A DNA stretch of 64,000 nucleotides from Cristatella mucedo (GCA_009760855.2 WPIO01000048.1:2517001-2581000), one strand, 5' to 3'; shown: positions 1-12,270, counted from the first letter of the stretch. Notes: a model not told the origin generated them from the letters alone. Made by a program: numbers and translations.

Positions 1-354
1 CTAGTGTAATGTCATTCGGGAAAATCGCATCATTTTTAATACTAATCATGTCTTTTGTATAGCGCCGTCCGTAAGTAAACTAAGTATCTATTTATGCGCC
101 TTATAGCTCTCTTTAAGAGAGTCGCTAACAAATAATTGATGAACAGCCAGGTATCCAGCTCAGGCAAGCACGCCAATGCCACACAGCTATCATGCTGGAA
201 CAATCGTGCACAAAATGGAATACTCGTGGCCTCTAGTTAGAAGAACCACTGCTAGAGAAACGCACTCAATCGTGAACTGGGAAACAAAGCATAATAGAAA
301 ACAGGTCTGCTGAGACGCAATGCAAAAGCATTTCGCTGTTTCACTTATAATGTC

Positions 355-1110
355 GTGTAATGTATCTCCATCGGTAACTTCACAAAGCCACAAAGGCTAT
401 GTAGGTGTTTTGCTGGAGAGTTTTGCATAGCACACTCACGGCCCAAGCCGCTTTCGGTACGCATTGGGTAGCCAACAGACTTCATCTCACCCAATAAAGA
501 TAAAGTGGGAAGCATAGCAGAGTCAGGAGAGCAGTTGAGGTAGAGAGTAGCATGGAAGTAGCAGCTCAGTACCGCTGAGAAGGATGAGCCACAGCCCGCA
601 GCAGGAGAGTAGCTGTCGTTGAGTAAGAGTTGTGGAAGCGAGTTCCACAGTCTACGACCTGCCGAGCTACAGCCTCTGTCGCCAATTCTATTTAAGCGAA
701 GGAATGGAACAGCTAACGTATTGCTTATACGGGATTTGAGGGTACGAGCAGGCTAAAACGGGTGCAACAGTTCAGCTAGGTATGGAGGAGCAAAACCATG
801 GTGGGCGTTGTGGGTCAGCGTAAGTTTTTTTTTCTCTGTATCCGTTTGTCAACCGGCAGCTATCGTAGCTCTTTTAGCGAAGGAGACACGTGGTTAAACC
901 TCTGGGACTTACTTGAAAACTAGCCTTGCAGCCATATTCATAGCCGGCTTCAGTGGCCTAGTTGCTTTCTTGGGTAGCCCAGCCAAAAGGGTGGGACAAT
1001 AATCAATCATAGAATGAACTACGGAGCCAGTTAAATTTAGTTACGTGGTTCAAGGCTTCATAATGCACAGAAGCCTACAAGGTCAAATCACTAATATTGA
1101 GCAAAGACTT
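355..1110 (-). mobile_element. LINE-A (L2-like) 3' fragment
   Basis: Closely follows the 3' half of the LINE-A copy at 46783-48126, from the TGTAATGTATCTCC end through the C-terminal coding part (the GGAAGCGAGTTCCACAGTC region). It has many stops and frameshifts and is not coding. Confidence 0.85.
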
Positions 1111-1245
1111 TTATGGAACTAGGCAGGTTGTAAGCTTTTTCTGAATGTTGTTAAGTCATGAGGTGACGAAACGCAAATAGGTAGTAACTTAGAGCTCTGA
1201 TACGACGGAGCAAAACGAACGGTCTACAAGGGATTTGAATGCTAG

Positions 1246-1420
1246 GTGATTAATAGCCTCTTTTGCATAGCAACAGAAGAGCCTTTACGGCTATCACCAC
1301 TGCTTGCAGTGGCAATGAAAGATTACCCACCGCAGGATTCGAACCCGCGACCTTGGGACCAAGGTAGTAAAAAGCGATCGCCTTACCTAGTGTGCCATCA
1401 CGGCTCGAATTTGAAGTTAG
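1246..1420 (-). mobile_element. SINE-1 copy (tRNA-derived)
   Basis: Minus strand reads a tRNA-like head with a B box GGTTCGAATCC, then the family body (GATAGCC...AAGGCTCTTCTG). Similar copies lie at 20866, 36205, 38378 and 51380. Confidence 0.8.
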
Positions 1421-1433
1421 TTAGGGACACTAG

Positions 1434-2399
1434 CAAATGACCAGAGCTAAAACGCAATGGAAGGGCTTAGCAGAAACTAATTCAGATAGGTGAGCCGAGA
1501 AGGATAATGGACGGACCTTATGGTGAGTGATAAGATCGTGAATTGTGTACTCTGCTTGATAGTTAGCCAGTGTTGAATGGTTAGCGGTGATTTAATGTTA
1601 GAGTTGCTAAGGATATGATTGCGATTGATACGATGCCATTGATAACGACAGATAAGCCTTGCTGAGTTTTGCTTTAACGGAAAGTGAGCTATTTATTACA
1701 CTTGTAAACAGATTTAGATCTAGTAAGGTAACTGTAACCTAGCAACGTAACTGTAACGTAGTCGGGATGTCACGAACGGCATTGGCTAGCAAAGATATGC
1801 TAGCATATCCTCTTATGAGAATTGAATTTTCTCATGCTTGAGTAGCACAGGGTTTTCCCGTGACTGGTCGGCTGAATTTATTAGTGTGTAAATTAAGGAA
1901 CGCTAGCTGCCAGCCTAGCTCAATTTGAAAGAATATACTGGAATTCGAGTGCTAATGCCAGCCACAATGCTGCCTCAGAGCTGTGCGACTTATCACTGAA
2001 GGAGCGCCGAAAGGAATCGCAGGGCACGCAGAGACGTGGGCCAACTGCACACGATTCAGAAAGTGTGCTGTGCTTGGTCAGTAAATTGGTGAAACAGAAG
2101 ACCTAACTTTTGATGAGCAGTGGCCCTAAAATTTAATCTTGGGTCAGGGCGTACTTTGAGGTCTCCCTGGATGAACTATGACGGTTGATAGTTACTCCAA
2201 AATATCCCACTTAGATCGGAACCAAAGCTGTAATGCAAAGGAACTATATTGTAAAACAATGTCTGTGACTCCTAAGTGATACAAAAGACCCTCAAGAATA
2301 ATTTGAGGGTAATTTATATCAAAGACTAAAGTGACTGGCGGCTTAATCTTCCTAATTCAGGTTGACTGAAATGGTCATTCGACACTTACAGCACTTACA
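1434..2399. other. no recognisable feature
   Basis: No coding frame, repeat family or RNA motif that I can identify. Probably old decayed repeat or plain spacer. Confidence 0.5.
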
Positions 2400-2610
2400 G
2401 CGATTAGCTATACATTATCATGACAACTGAGTGTCTCAAATTGTACGTTTTGATGTATATATTTAACTGGTCTGGCACTACTCGCTGTAGTGCTTCAGAG
2501 AATAACGCAATAGGGAGACTGGAAAAGTTGGTAAATTTAATCTGGCTTTGCTTTGAGCTTCTAAAGAATGGCCTGACATTGCATTTTGGAACAATCCTTT
2601 GAAAAAGCCT
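2400..2610 (-). mobile_element. decayed L2-like LINE remnant
   Basis: The minus-strand frame includes SLPIALFSEALQRVV then DQLNIYIKTYN, matching the pre-RT segment (PFLSKTLERVLANQLNSYIET) of LINE-B at 14200-14370, with frameshifts. It is a more diverged lineage than the other LINE-B copies. Confidence 0.6.
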
Positions 2611-2819
2611 CAGGTTAAGGAACAATGTACAATGCTGCTCGTTCACAATAATGGTAAATCTAGGCCTCTCGGACAGACAACCAATCGTAAGTAGGGTATC
2701 TGGAGCTGTAGTGGTTTTCGTAGCCTCATAAATAAACTTAAAACTGAGGCAGCAGGCAGGCTGGAATGCGGACGTTGATAAATGGCCACGCACAGATGGT
2801 AATGACTTCATCCGGAGAG

Positions 2820-3500
2820 TGTCTTACCTCGGCGATGAATTCTCCGATCTACCGTGGTGGAAAGAAGCGAGAAAAGGATCGGCAGCACGATCGTTGCATG
2901 GATTGCTAGGTAGGGCGCTCCTTGTGATGCGGTGAAAATCTAGTCTCATCCCGCTGGCCGTCTGGCTTTTCTCTATCTCGCGTCTTCTATCACGACTTGT
3001 TTTCTCATTGCTCGCGATCAGCAGAATGACGCTTGAAAATGGAAACTCGTAAGCGTTTTAGTGAACTCAGATTGTACATTTAAAATGCAGTGGTTTAGTT
3101 CTTTTCAAGTCTGCTTTGCAAAGAAAGAAGTGAAATCCAGAAGCAGTATGACGACGAGAAACAAGTTCCTTTCACGTGTGTAGCTCGTTGATTTTGGCTC
3201 GGTCCATAAGCTCATAGCCTACACTGAATGCCAACAAAAGCACCGGCAGTGGCCAGTCTACACACAAGGGCGTGGGCGCAGACGCTCACTGGGTATTCAT
3301 TTAAAAAAAGAACGATGGCGATAGGTCGTATTTACTCCTAGGCTTTCCCAGCTTGACCCCTTACCATGTGCTACTTGCTGCCCGCTTGTACTGCTAACTA
3401 CAATTGGGTTAACATTAAGAGGTGTCACACGGACTGCTCTGATTGTAGAGCTACAAAGACTGATAAGCTACCTCTAGCAGTATACATTAGTAAACACTAA
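2820..3500. other. no recognisable feature (flank of the exon 5 copy)
   Basis: I see no further OATP exon here. The part nearest 3537 has patchy similarity to the intron after exon 5 (CTACAATCAGAGCA versus CTGCAATCGGAGCA), supporting duplication of intron sequence. Confidence 0.5.
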
Positions 3501-3536
3501 CATTTTCAAGGCAGCTGGACGTCAACTTCCACAGAC

Positions 3537-3732
3537 CTGCTGTCATGCACCACGCCACGACCTCCGATGCTCTGAGGACATGAGAAAAACGTAGCTGCGA
3601 GGAATAGCGTCGAACCAAGAAGATACGAAATGAACGTAAGTGCCGTACACTGAGTAATGGTCAGCTTGTACTTGCTGATGACCCAGCCACCAATCAGGAT
3701 GGCTAGAGTGCTCACCAGTGACGAAGAAAGAC
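3537..3732 (-). CDS. isolated second copy of OATP exon 5 (paralogue or partial duplication)
   Basis: 196 nt, identical in length and phase to exon 5 at 33754-33949. It encodes the segment from GLSSSLVSTLAILIGGW to GVVHDSR with about 46 of 66 residues shared. The acceptor CACTTTAG and the unusual donor CAG/GTCTGT are both intact. The flanking intron sequence on both sides also resembles that of exon 5, so this is a genomic duplication rather than a retrocopy. I found no neighbouring OATP exons between 3.7 and 22.7 kb, and none below 3.5 kb. It may belong to a downstream tandem gene extending off the left edge, or be a relic. Confidence 0.85.
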
Positions 3733-3989
3733 CTAAAGTGAACCAGAAGCAACATAAACATTAATACTGCAAAAGGCACAAGCAGCCCCCGGACGACCTC
3801 GTTATTTTTCCTGCGACTAATCGCGATCTGGCTAAGCGTTTACAAGCACTCGAGGAGGAGAATTCACGGTGGCTGGGCACTGTGGCTGCTTGCGGTGGCT
3901 GCCCGTTGCAGCTGCTGTAGGATTTACTGGTCAACCACCAGAGCGCTGACACTCCTACCAGGTCGGTAGCCCTATTGTTATTGCTATAG

Positions 3990-4125
3990 TGTCAGAAGTG
4001 CCTTAATGGCTATTACCGCCACTGGCAGTTGACAAGAAAGGATCGCCCAATGCAAGACTCGAACCCACGACCTCAGTCGCAAAGAACGACCACGCTACCT
4101 CTTGGTCTATCATAGCCCTTAAATG
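3990..4125 (-). mobile_element. SINE-1 copy
   Basis: tRNA-like head on the minus strand with a B box GGGTTCGAGTC, followed by AATGGCTATTACCGCC in plus sense, the SINE-1 body. Confidence 0.75.
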
Positions 4126-4829
4126 CTGCTATAGCCTATTCAGCCGTCAGTAATGCCTCGAGAAGTCTGTGGCCCGAGCATTTACACATCATTAGAGCAA
4201 GGAATGAAGAATGTTTCCTTTGTCAGTTTATTTAATTGCGGCTAAACATGGCATCCCAAATTTGCTCGACTTCATCCGAAGATTTATCTTAATCCCGAAG
4301 AATAGCGTAGCCGGAAGCTACTTTTTCGTTCAGAGACTCGTATCGGGTGCCGCACGTAACTCATGCACGAGAATGAAGGAGTCCATCTTTCTGGTTAAGC
4401 GGTCACTGTTTTAGTCACAAGCAGTGTGGCTAGCACAAGACGACTGCTATGGGTCCTCAGCTATTATCGCACTGCTGACACCAAATTTTACAAGAAGGGT
4501 GTGAGACCTCCACGTCCGGTCAGAACTAGGCCGCCAACGCCACGATCATAACTTCTCTGCCGTGGCACGACATATGGTGGGTGACGCATGAACCTTGTCG
4601 CCCGGCTGGCTACTTGTGGGTGCCGCACTGATGCACGCAGGTACGCCGATAGTAGCAGAAACGCGGCAGCAATTAAGAGCGCTCATAATTTAACGTATTG
4701 AATCTGCATCCATAATGTTGACAACTCTAGTTGACAGCAGCGAACGGTTTCTGGCGTTCAGCAGCGGCAACGCCAAACACCGACGGCTATCCGCCTTGCC
4801 CAAATCAGCTCAAATGCCAGCGTTTAGTT

Positions 4830-5505
4830 CGGAATGGAATACATCTCCGTCTGCAACTCCACAAAGCCACAAAGACTAAGTGGGTGTCAAGCAGGAGAGT
4901 TTCGTCTAGCCCACTCACAGCCTAAACGGCGTTTGGTATGCGTTTGTTACCCAACAGACTTCATCTCATGCAACAAAGAGAAAGTGAGAAGCACAGTTGA
5001 GTCAGGAGAGCAGTAGAGGTAGTGAGCAACATGGCTGGAAAAGATGTGTCATAGTCGGCAGCAGAAGAGTAACTGTCGTTTCATAAAAATTGTGGAAGTG
5101 AGTTCCGCAGTCTCTTACCTGCAAGGTAAAACCTTTAGTCGCCAACGGTCTTTAGGCAGAGGAATGGAACAGCTATTTTTTGTCCATAGAGGACATGAGG
5201 GCACGAGGAGGCTGAAAATGGTGCTACAGTTCAGCTTGGCAGGAAGGAGCCAAGCCGTGGTGGGCTTTGCGGGTCAGCGAAAGAACTTTGCTCTGTATCC
5301 GTTGATCAACCTGCAGCAATCTAAGCTCTGTCAGCAAAGGAGACACGTGGTCAAACCTCTTATGATTTCTAAACTAGCCCTACAGCCACATCCATCATCA
5401 GCTGCAGTGGCCTGGTTTCTTTTTTTGGTAGCACAGCCACTGGGGAATAACAATAATCTAACCAAGACAGAACCAAGGAACTACTTAAATTACATTAAAT
5501 TATGC
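4830..5505 (-). mobile_element. LINE-A 3' fragment
   Basis: Same 3' region as 355-1110 and 46783-47500, from ACATCTCCGTCTGCAACTCC onward, with degraded coding sequence. Confidence 0.82.
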
Positions 5506-5509
5506 TTAA

Positions 5510-6290
5510 ATTAAATTACGCTTACAGCTGGCAGTCCCTTTCGTCCTACGCCCCGACTCACGGACAACCAAACCGTTACTCCGAGAGAGTAACTGCGGTC
5601 AGGCCAAAGCCAGGTCGTAAATAATACAACGATCTCTATCATACATAATAATAGATTGTACTGCACTTAAGCCTCGGCCTATTGCGGCTATTTCGTAAGA
5701 GACTCTCAGTGCAAAAGCAGCGAAAAAGCTCAAAGTTCACTGTCGAGATTCAGCTGTCTACCTCCAAGTTCATAATCGCAGGGCGTTGCAGCGTGTATGC
5801 TCCGAAGCCAGATTGGTGAAGGCTTGTAAATTTTTTCGGACATTAAATTTCCAGAATAATCGATTGCACTTTGTGATCAAGATAGGGTGATTAAACCCCA
5901 TACCTTATAAATGCAAACATTGATGCCCACGAAATCTTACCTGAGATCCAAAGAATAAAGTATTGTGAGCTTATCGAGCTCTCACGCTTGGTATCCGTCT
6001 CCTTTAAGAAAGAGAAACTATAAATATCTACATTAATTTCATTTTAAATATTCAACAGTAATGCGAAACGCGCGAAGTATTTAAACGACGCTAGTCTTTC
6101 CAGACAAGTGACTACCGTTAGCAGCGTCTCCATTCACGACTAACGAGTTGTTTAAACTTAACTAATGCAATCGGGCGTGGCAAAGCCAGCAAGGTACGAC
6201 ACAACGACGTTTTAACTCGGGCACCACTGATATGCACTATCACCTGGTATTGAGGACACCATCGGCCTAGATAACAAGAGAATCGTAGCA
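5510..6290. other. no recognisable feature
   Basis: AT-rich spacer without frames or repeats that I can assign. Confidence 0.5.
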
Positions 6291-6291
6291 T

Positions 6292-6392
<101 letters not shown>

Positions 6393-7060
6393 GAGTTTAA
6401 ACTTGTCTTTCATCGCGGTGCTAAATGATAATCGAGAATAAGAATTTTGAAAAATGCCCTGCAGCCCTTCATGCTGCAGTTCTTCACTATTGTCTCAACA
6501 AACACTAGGGATTTTTACGTAATGGTCATTGCCCAGGCAGCCCTGGACCACTACGACGATGCTGTTCCCAGCCGCTTTTTGTTACTAGTGAGCTTATCGG
6601 GGAACTAAATGCACTCAATAATGTCCGTAATTCGCGGTTCCAAAATCCCTTTGGCTTTGACCTTTGCCTCATACAGCTTATAAGAAACTGCTTGGAAGGA
6701 GGTTGAACATTGCCAATTCCTTAAGTAGAGTTATGATACCATTGCTTCGCAAGGCTCAATTTGATGTGCAGCGGTGGCGCTAGCATCTTGCGGAGATCCA
6801 GCCGAGGCTATTATGTGCCGTTGTTGCTCCCACGAAGAGCTCGGCTCGCTGCTGCCAGTCTGCCTCTGCCGCGTGCGCATGGCGGTCTCCGCCGTCCCTA
6901 AGGCAACGACGATTGGGAAATGTGGTGGAACCACGTTGAAGGCTTATCAGAAATGCCACTATTTTGAAGTCTCCGATAATCTAGCTCAATGTGTCATACC
7001 TTGAGGCGTCCAGCGAGGTCTCCATACCATTCTAATCCTTCTCGAGGAGAGCCGTGCGAG

Positions 7061-7154
7061 CCAGAGGAAGAGACAGTCACTGAAAGTCAAGATTAACGAT
7101 CAGCTGCCAGAGGAAGAGACAGTCACTGAAAGTCAAGATTAACGATCAGCTGAT
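7061..7154. repeat. tandem duplication of about 46 bp
   Basis: The unit GCCAGAGGAAGAGACAGTCA..., ending ACGATCAGCTG, occurs twice head to tail without visible difference, so it is recent. Confidence 0.9.
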
Positions 7155-7189
7155 TCAACGGCTTCTTTAATGTGCTGATGAGTGAGTCT

Positions 7190-7465
7190 TGATGGCTGTC
7201 GCTCCCGCTTGCTGCGGGCTTCGTATGGACAATAAATTAGTTGTTCTTTTCCTCCGCTTAAAGATCGTTAGCGACAGAAGCTCTTGCTCAGTAGGCCTGA
7301 GACTGTGGAACTCGCTTCCACGATTCATGTGCAAAGACAACTGCGCTCCTGCTGCCGACTGTGGCTCATCCTTTCCAGCGGTCCTGAGCTGCTACTTCCA
7401 TGCTACTTGGTACCCCAACTGCTCTCTCGAATCAGCTATGCTTCTGAAACGCCGAAGGCTCGGCG
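7190..7465 (+). mobile_element. LINE-A C-terminal fragment
   Basis: The plus frame reads MDNKLVVLFLRLK, then GLRLWNSLP and SCYFHATWYPNCS, matching the C-terminus of the LINE-A protein at 46867-48186. Confidence 0.8.
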
Positions 7466-7955
7466 GAGGAGGCGTAACCTGCCGCTTACCAAGCAGCGTA
7501 GCTTATTGCTAAATGCGATTCGGTGCGCGTCTACGCATCATAAGCAGGCCGCCACGAAACAAGCGTTTCCGGCGCCAGCCTGCCGTACGAATAGGGGATT
7601 TTACTGAACTTTATTCGCAAGCGCACAATGTCGCTGCGAGTCTAGCTTAGTTTTACCTTCGCACTCCTCGCAGGCTCGAAGCCAGCACTCTCACCGTGGG
7701 GAATATACGTCCCCGAACTGAGGCTACCTGCGTCCATAGTGGGAAACGACCCAAATAGACGGAAGTGACCGAACAACCGGAAACTAAACGCCTACCGGAA
7801 AACACTAGGATTCCGCCTCCAACTCCACAAAGGCATGATTACTGGGGGCCGTTTCGCCAACGAAGAAATAGCTCCTCTCCAACGCACCGGACTACGTTTA
7901 CTTTGCAGCGGCTAATCCCAACGCCGGACCCTCGCGCGCGTACACACAAACACAA

Positions 7956-7956
7956 G

Positions 7957-7989
<33 letters not shown>

Positions 7990-8345
7990 CACTTGATAAA
8001 GCGCCTTCAGAGAAATCAATCTCTTTCTAGGCGCTTTACATTTGCTGCAAAGGGAAACGCGACTGACTGGTGAGTAATATCATGCTTGATAAACAACATG
8101 CTTGATAACATGCACGAATAACATGGTTAAGGGTGACATGCACAGGGTCAGCATGCAAATGTAGTTAGTGGCAGCATGCACAGTGACAGCACGCATTAGC
8201 GCATAAAGGACGAATCACAGGGACCCACTAAATGCTGTCCTAAATAGGTGTGTTTTAAGTTCTTTTCAAATGTGGTCAAGTCGTGACGCAAGTCGGAAGT
8301 GAGTTCCAGGCTTTGGGACCATACGAACTGCGAGCCACGGGCGCT
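7956..8345 (-). mobile_element. LINE-B 3' end with (ATT)n tail
   Basis: (ATA)n at the left, then the hairpin segment TAAAGCGCC...GGCGCTTTA, then the 3'UTR (CATGCACAGGGTCAGCATGC) and the start of the coding remnant. Confidence 0.88.
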
Positions 8346-8729
8346 ATGCAAACTTGTTCGGTGGCGTCCAACGTATTCTCGCTGTGCAGACTCGTTCTGT
8401 CTCGTCGATCGCTGCTCCGAACGGCCCTCCCGCCCCCGTCATTCCAAGAAGAACAACAAACATTCCGATCACTGTCGGCCGCGGCTTGCGGTGGCAGCGG
8501 CTACCTGTACCCCGCATCATCCTACGTTTAGAAACTGGCCGGCCCTGACAGGGTTGACAGGCCAGCCGAAATCAATCAGCCGCTCCAGTGAGAAGCAGAA
8601 TGCTACAGCTATTACAGGAGCCACCCGGCTCGCGTTAAGCCTTTCCTGTCTCACCACAGCTGCTGCCCGTCTTGTTCACTGCTCGAGGACTGAAGCTTGT
8701 TTCATCCGAGCAGTTCTTCTGCTCAGTAA

Positions 8730-8785
8730 GATAATAATAATAGTAGTAATAATAATAATAATAATAATAATGCACTTGATAAGAT
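8730..8785 (-). mobile_element. LINE-B 3' tip only
   Basis: (ATA)n followed by ATGCACTTGATAAG, then unrelated sequence. A very short 5'-truncated insertion or deletion remnant. Confidence 0.6.
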
Positions 8786-8834
8786 TGAGGCAAACTGGCG
8801 CTGTTCTACACTTCTCACTTTCTCTTTGCTGCGC

Positions 8835-8962
8835 GAGATGATGTCTGTTGGCTTCCGAATGCGTACCGAAAGCTGCTTAGGCTTTGAGCGCTCTACGCCA
8901 AACTTTGCTGCATTACAATTACATAGTCTTTGTGGCTTTGATGAGTTACAGACGGAGATACA
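8835..8962 (+). mobile_element. LINE-A 3' end
   Basis: Reads CGAATGCGTACCGAAAGCTG and on to the ACAGACGGAGATACAT end. It runs straight into a LINE-B tail. Confidence 0.75.
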
Positions 8963-9055
8963 TACATCATTTGCAGCAAATGTAAAGCGCCTAGAAAGAG
9001 ATTGAGTTCTCTGAGGGCGCTTTACCGAGTGTATTATTATTATTATTATTACATA
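8963..9055 (+). mobile_element. LINE-B 3' tip joined to LINE-A
   Basis: GCAAATGTAAAGCGCCTAG, the loop, GGGCGCTTTACC and (ATT)n. It sits directly on the LINE-A 3' end, giving a chimeric 3' terminus. Confidence 0.8.
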
Positions 9056-9059
9056 CTCA

Positions 9060-11740
9060 CATCAGGTATGCATATGTAGCATTTGTTGGGCCGTTACCCA
9101 AATGAGGGAATTTTAGATGGAAATGATTTTATTAAGCTATATCCATAGAAGTGTAACACTGCAAGTGCCTTAAAAGAGCATTTTAGTTTATATTATTATT
9201 ATTGCAGAGTAAAAAGAGTGAATAGCGTTTCACTCAGCGGCTTTTATTTGCGACAGGCAGAGTGCTAGCAATGTATCTAAGCGAGAGAATTAAATTTAGT
9301 AAGAGAAAGCGTGCGTCAATGAAGGTGTGTGAGGCCTACAAAGCGTACATCGGCATGTCTTTTAGGGATTACAAATAGCTATGGGCACCTTGTTTCCCGT
9401 GGGAAAACTGCAAGAGAGAGCTCCTGAAAGTGATGTGAGAAATTGGCTCTTGCTGCTACTTGGAGTTTATGGCACAATATTAGGTGAAGTGCAAATGGAA
9501 GTTTCTAATTCATATATTCCTGGTTTTTCGTACATGCTCGTACGGAAAGGAAAAAAGTCTTCGTGCGAATTTCATTTCGCCATCCAAAAGTTTGACGGTA
9601 ACTGACTGGCCACCCAAGTAATCAACTACTATTTTTGCATGGCCGACCCATTCCCAATGCAGAACTTTTGACAGCGTGCCTTCCATAATTTAACCAAGAG
9701 TTTATTTGTACATCGCTCTAGTAGCACAATCACAATGGCCTTAGCTCCCGGTCCCCATCCCTTGGGCGCTGGATCAGCCATTTTCAGGTGATAAGAGCAA
9801 ATAAGATAGAGAGAAAGATATTTTAGATCAAGAGACAGAGAGAAAGATATTGCAGATCCACAATTAAATTTTACATACGAAGATGAGGCAAAACCATTTC
9901 CCCAACCTAGAAGACCTCGGCGATTTGATCAAAGGCCCGGTCTTACCAAGTGCAATGTTGAGCTGTTGACATCTAAGCTGATGGAGTGCAAGTCACTGCA
10001 CGAAAGTGCGACAGTAACAGATCAGGGAAAGTGTCATCAACTTTTTCAATGCGTTCATCAAGATGGGTTGTGCTTGTGTTACAAATATGGCCGGTTTACC
10101 GCGGCTATAAGAACCATCAGAACACCTGTGAAAGCGCTCGCCTCACTCCTCCTCCGAGTCCTGCTCCTCCCGCAATCTCCTTTTTCTTCAAGAGGACGAT
10201 ACTGGATACAGACTTTGAAAGGATATTACTTTAGGGGCATAACCAATTAGAAAACATGGCTTATTACCCAGAAAACATGTGTTATTTCATGTTATAGTTT
10301 ATCTTGGAGTTTAGAACCACAGAGTAAGAGCAGGCACCTATAGCTTTTGCGACCTAGCAAGGGGACTTTCCCTCGCTGATATGAAAGTTAAACTCAAGCA
10401 TTCTTGATAGCGAGAAACTTTTAAAAATGAAACGCTCTTAAGAGCATTGCCAAGTAATCTGAGTCAGCTACGACCCGTTTTATGTGTCCGCTTTTTTCAA
10501 ATTAAATCACAAAAAATTAAAAATTAAATTCAAATCACAAAACAGTCCGAATGTTTTTATTAATTATAAAGGTAAATCAACCTAAACAACTCTTAGTAGA
10601 TAAAAAATGAAGGGTATGAAGAATAGGGTCTCGAGAATGACGGCAGCCATTAAATAAATCGTACGACGAGAAACGATCGAGCGGAAGCGAGATTGTTTAT
10701 CGTAGGACGATTTGTTTAATTGATGACGTCATTCGATCGAGCCCTAGACTACATGCCATTCATTTTATATCTACTACCCTAACTGCACAAATGCTTGGAC
10801 TGTTTAAGATATTTCAAATCTCTTGCGGATTCTTTTTTTCGAAACGGGTTCGTTCTTTTACCTAGTACGTTTGTCATTCGCTTTCAACCCCAGTGAGCTC
10901 TTACAATCAGAATTTCTCTTTATTGGCTGATTGATTTTCCTCCGCGGCATTTGTGCTAGGCCACACTCGCACGAAAGGTCGCACGTTCGATTACATATTT
11001 CCCTGAGATTCTTCGCTATCAACTCACGTGTATATCACATTCTGAACATGAAACACATGAGGATTTATTTTGCTCTATCGCACGTATCCTAGTCCGTTTG
11101 AAAATTCGTCAGCGAATCGTGACACCTGAAAAAAGTGTGAAGGCTCTGCAATTAAGGAGAAAACCATACAGTCGCATATGCCAACTCTAACAAATTTTAT
11201 TTTGACCATCAACCATCACTTTCTACGCACGAAGTAAGTTCCACAAGGTTCGCACAGCCTCTCGTAGTCGCCCGAGCTGTCCGACGGAAGGGCGCAGCCG
11301 CCGCCATTATGCTGAAGCCGGCGCTACCAGGACTCTTCTTCGGTATCATGGCCGCTTAGCCTTAGAGCCCTTGCGGAGGAGTCAATGACTGGCGAATGAA
11401 CACGCGCGGTGCACGCACGCTGGCACGCAGTCTCCCTGAACGAGAAGGCGAGCTAGGCCAGGCGCTAGCTACATCTTTCTTTGAATGCTGCCTCGCCAGT
11501 GACAAGCAAAGGAGATAAGCTAAGGGGAATGCGAAGGAGAAATGAAAGTTGTGCATCAACCGTGCATCTCCTTCATGCATACGAAGATCACGAGTGACCT
11601 CATCCTAAAGCTCATATCCCGATCAAAGAAGACAACTTGTCCCCTAGACTCCATTTACCGTCCTGTTTCTACGCTGCATAAATCTACTGTTGCTATGCAT
11701 TATCGGCAGGATAAACATATCATTAGCCTGATACGGGTCA
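9060..11740. other. long stretch without recognised features
   Basis: Contains a short (TTA)n at about 9190 and an AGAGAGAAAGATATT repeat pair near 9810-9860. The frames at 9381-9605 and 9966-10250 lack codon bias, splice context or family resemblance, and I do not call them genes. Confidence 0.5.
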
Positions 11741-12045
11741 CAGCCAATTTCACAAAGGCTGTAGTCAGGCCACTACTCAAGAAAGCAACGCTAGACCAAG
11801 AGAACTTGAGCGAATTCTGCCCAGTCTCCCTACTAGTTTGAAGATTCTGGAACGAGTCGCGGCCGACCAGCTGAACTCATATTGAAACTTCACACTTAGC
11901 TAGTAAGTTCCTGTCTGGTTTTAGAGCTAATAAATCCATCGAGTTAGCATTGTTTCTTGTGTAAGACGACCTTAGGAATGCAGACTTGGGTTAGAGAATT
12001 TTTGTTGATCTTTCGGCAGCTTTTTATGCTATCGGCCACCAAGTC

Positions 12046-12194
12046 ACCGAGCTGGTATGGTGCAGCGGTTAAGGTGCTCACCCCGACCAAAATCTGGCTG
12101 AGGTCACGGGCTCGAGCCATGAGGCATTTGTGAAGCGCCTGAATAGAGATTAAGTTCTCTTGAGGCGCTATTCAAAAATAATTATATTTTGTTT
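12046..12194 (+). mobile_element. SINE-2 copy inserted in LINE-B, with target duplication
   Basis: tRNA-like head (TGGTGCAGCGGTTAAGGTGC; B box GGGCTCGAGCC), then the hairpin tail (GAAGCGCCTGAATAGAG, TTGAGGCGCTATT). It is flanked by CAAGTC at 12040-12045 and 12195-12200. The LINE frame is restored when the SINE is removed. Confidence 0.9.
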
Positions 12195-12270
12195 CAAGTC
12201 CTTCTCGAGCGCCTCTCGCATGGTCATCACTGGTACTGTATTGTAATGGTTTAAGTCCTATCACCTCAGG

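Noticed and set aside
1246-1430. tRNA genes at SINE-1 and SINE-2 heads
   Set aside because: B boxes are good, but the acceptor stems do not close and each head runs into a repeated body shared among copies. These are SINEs, not tRNA genes.
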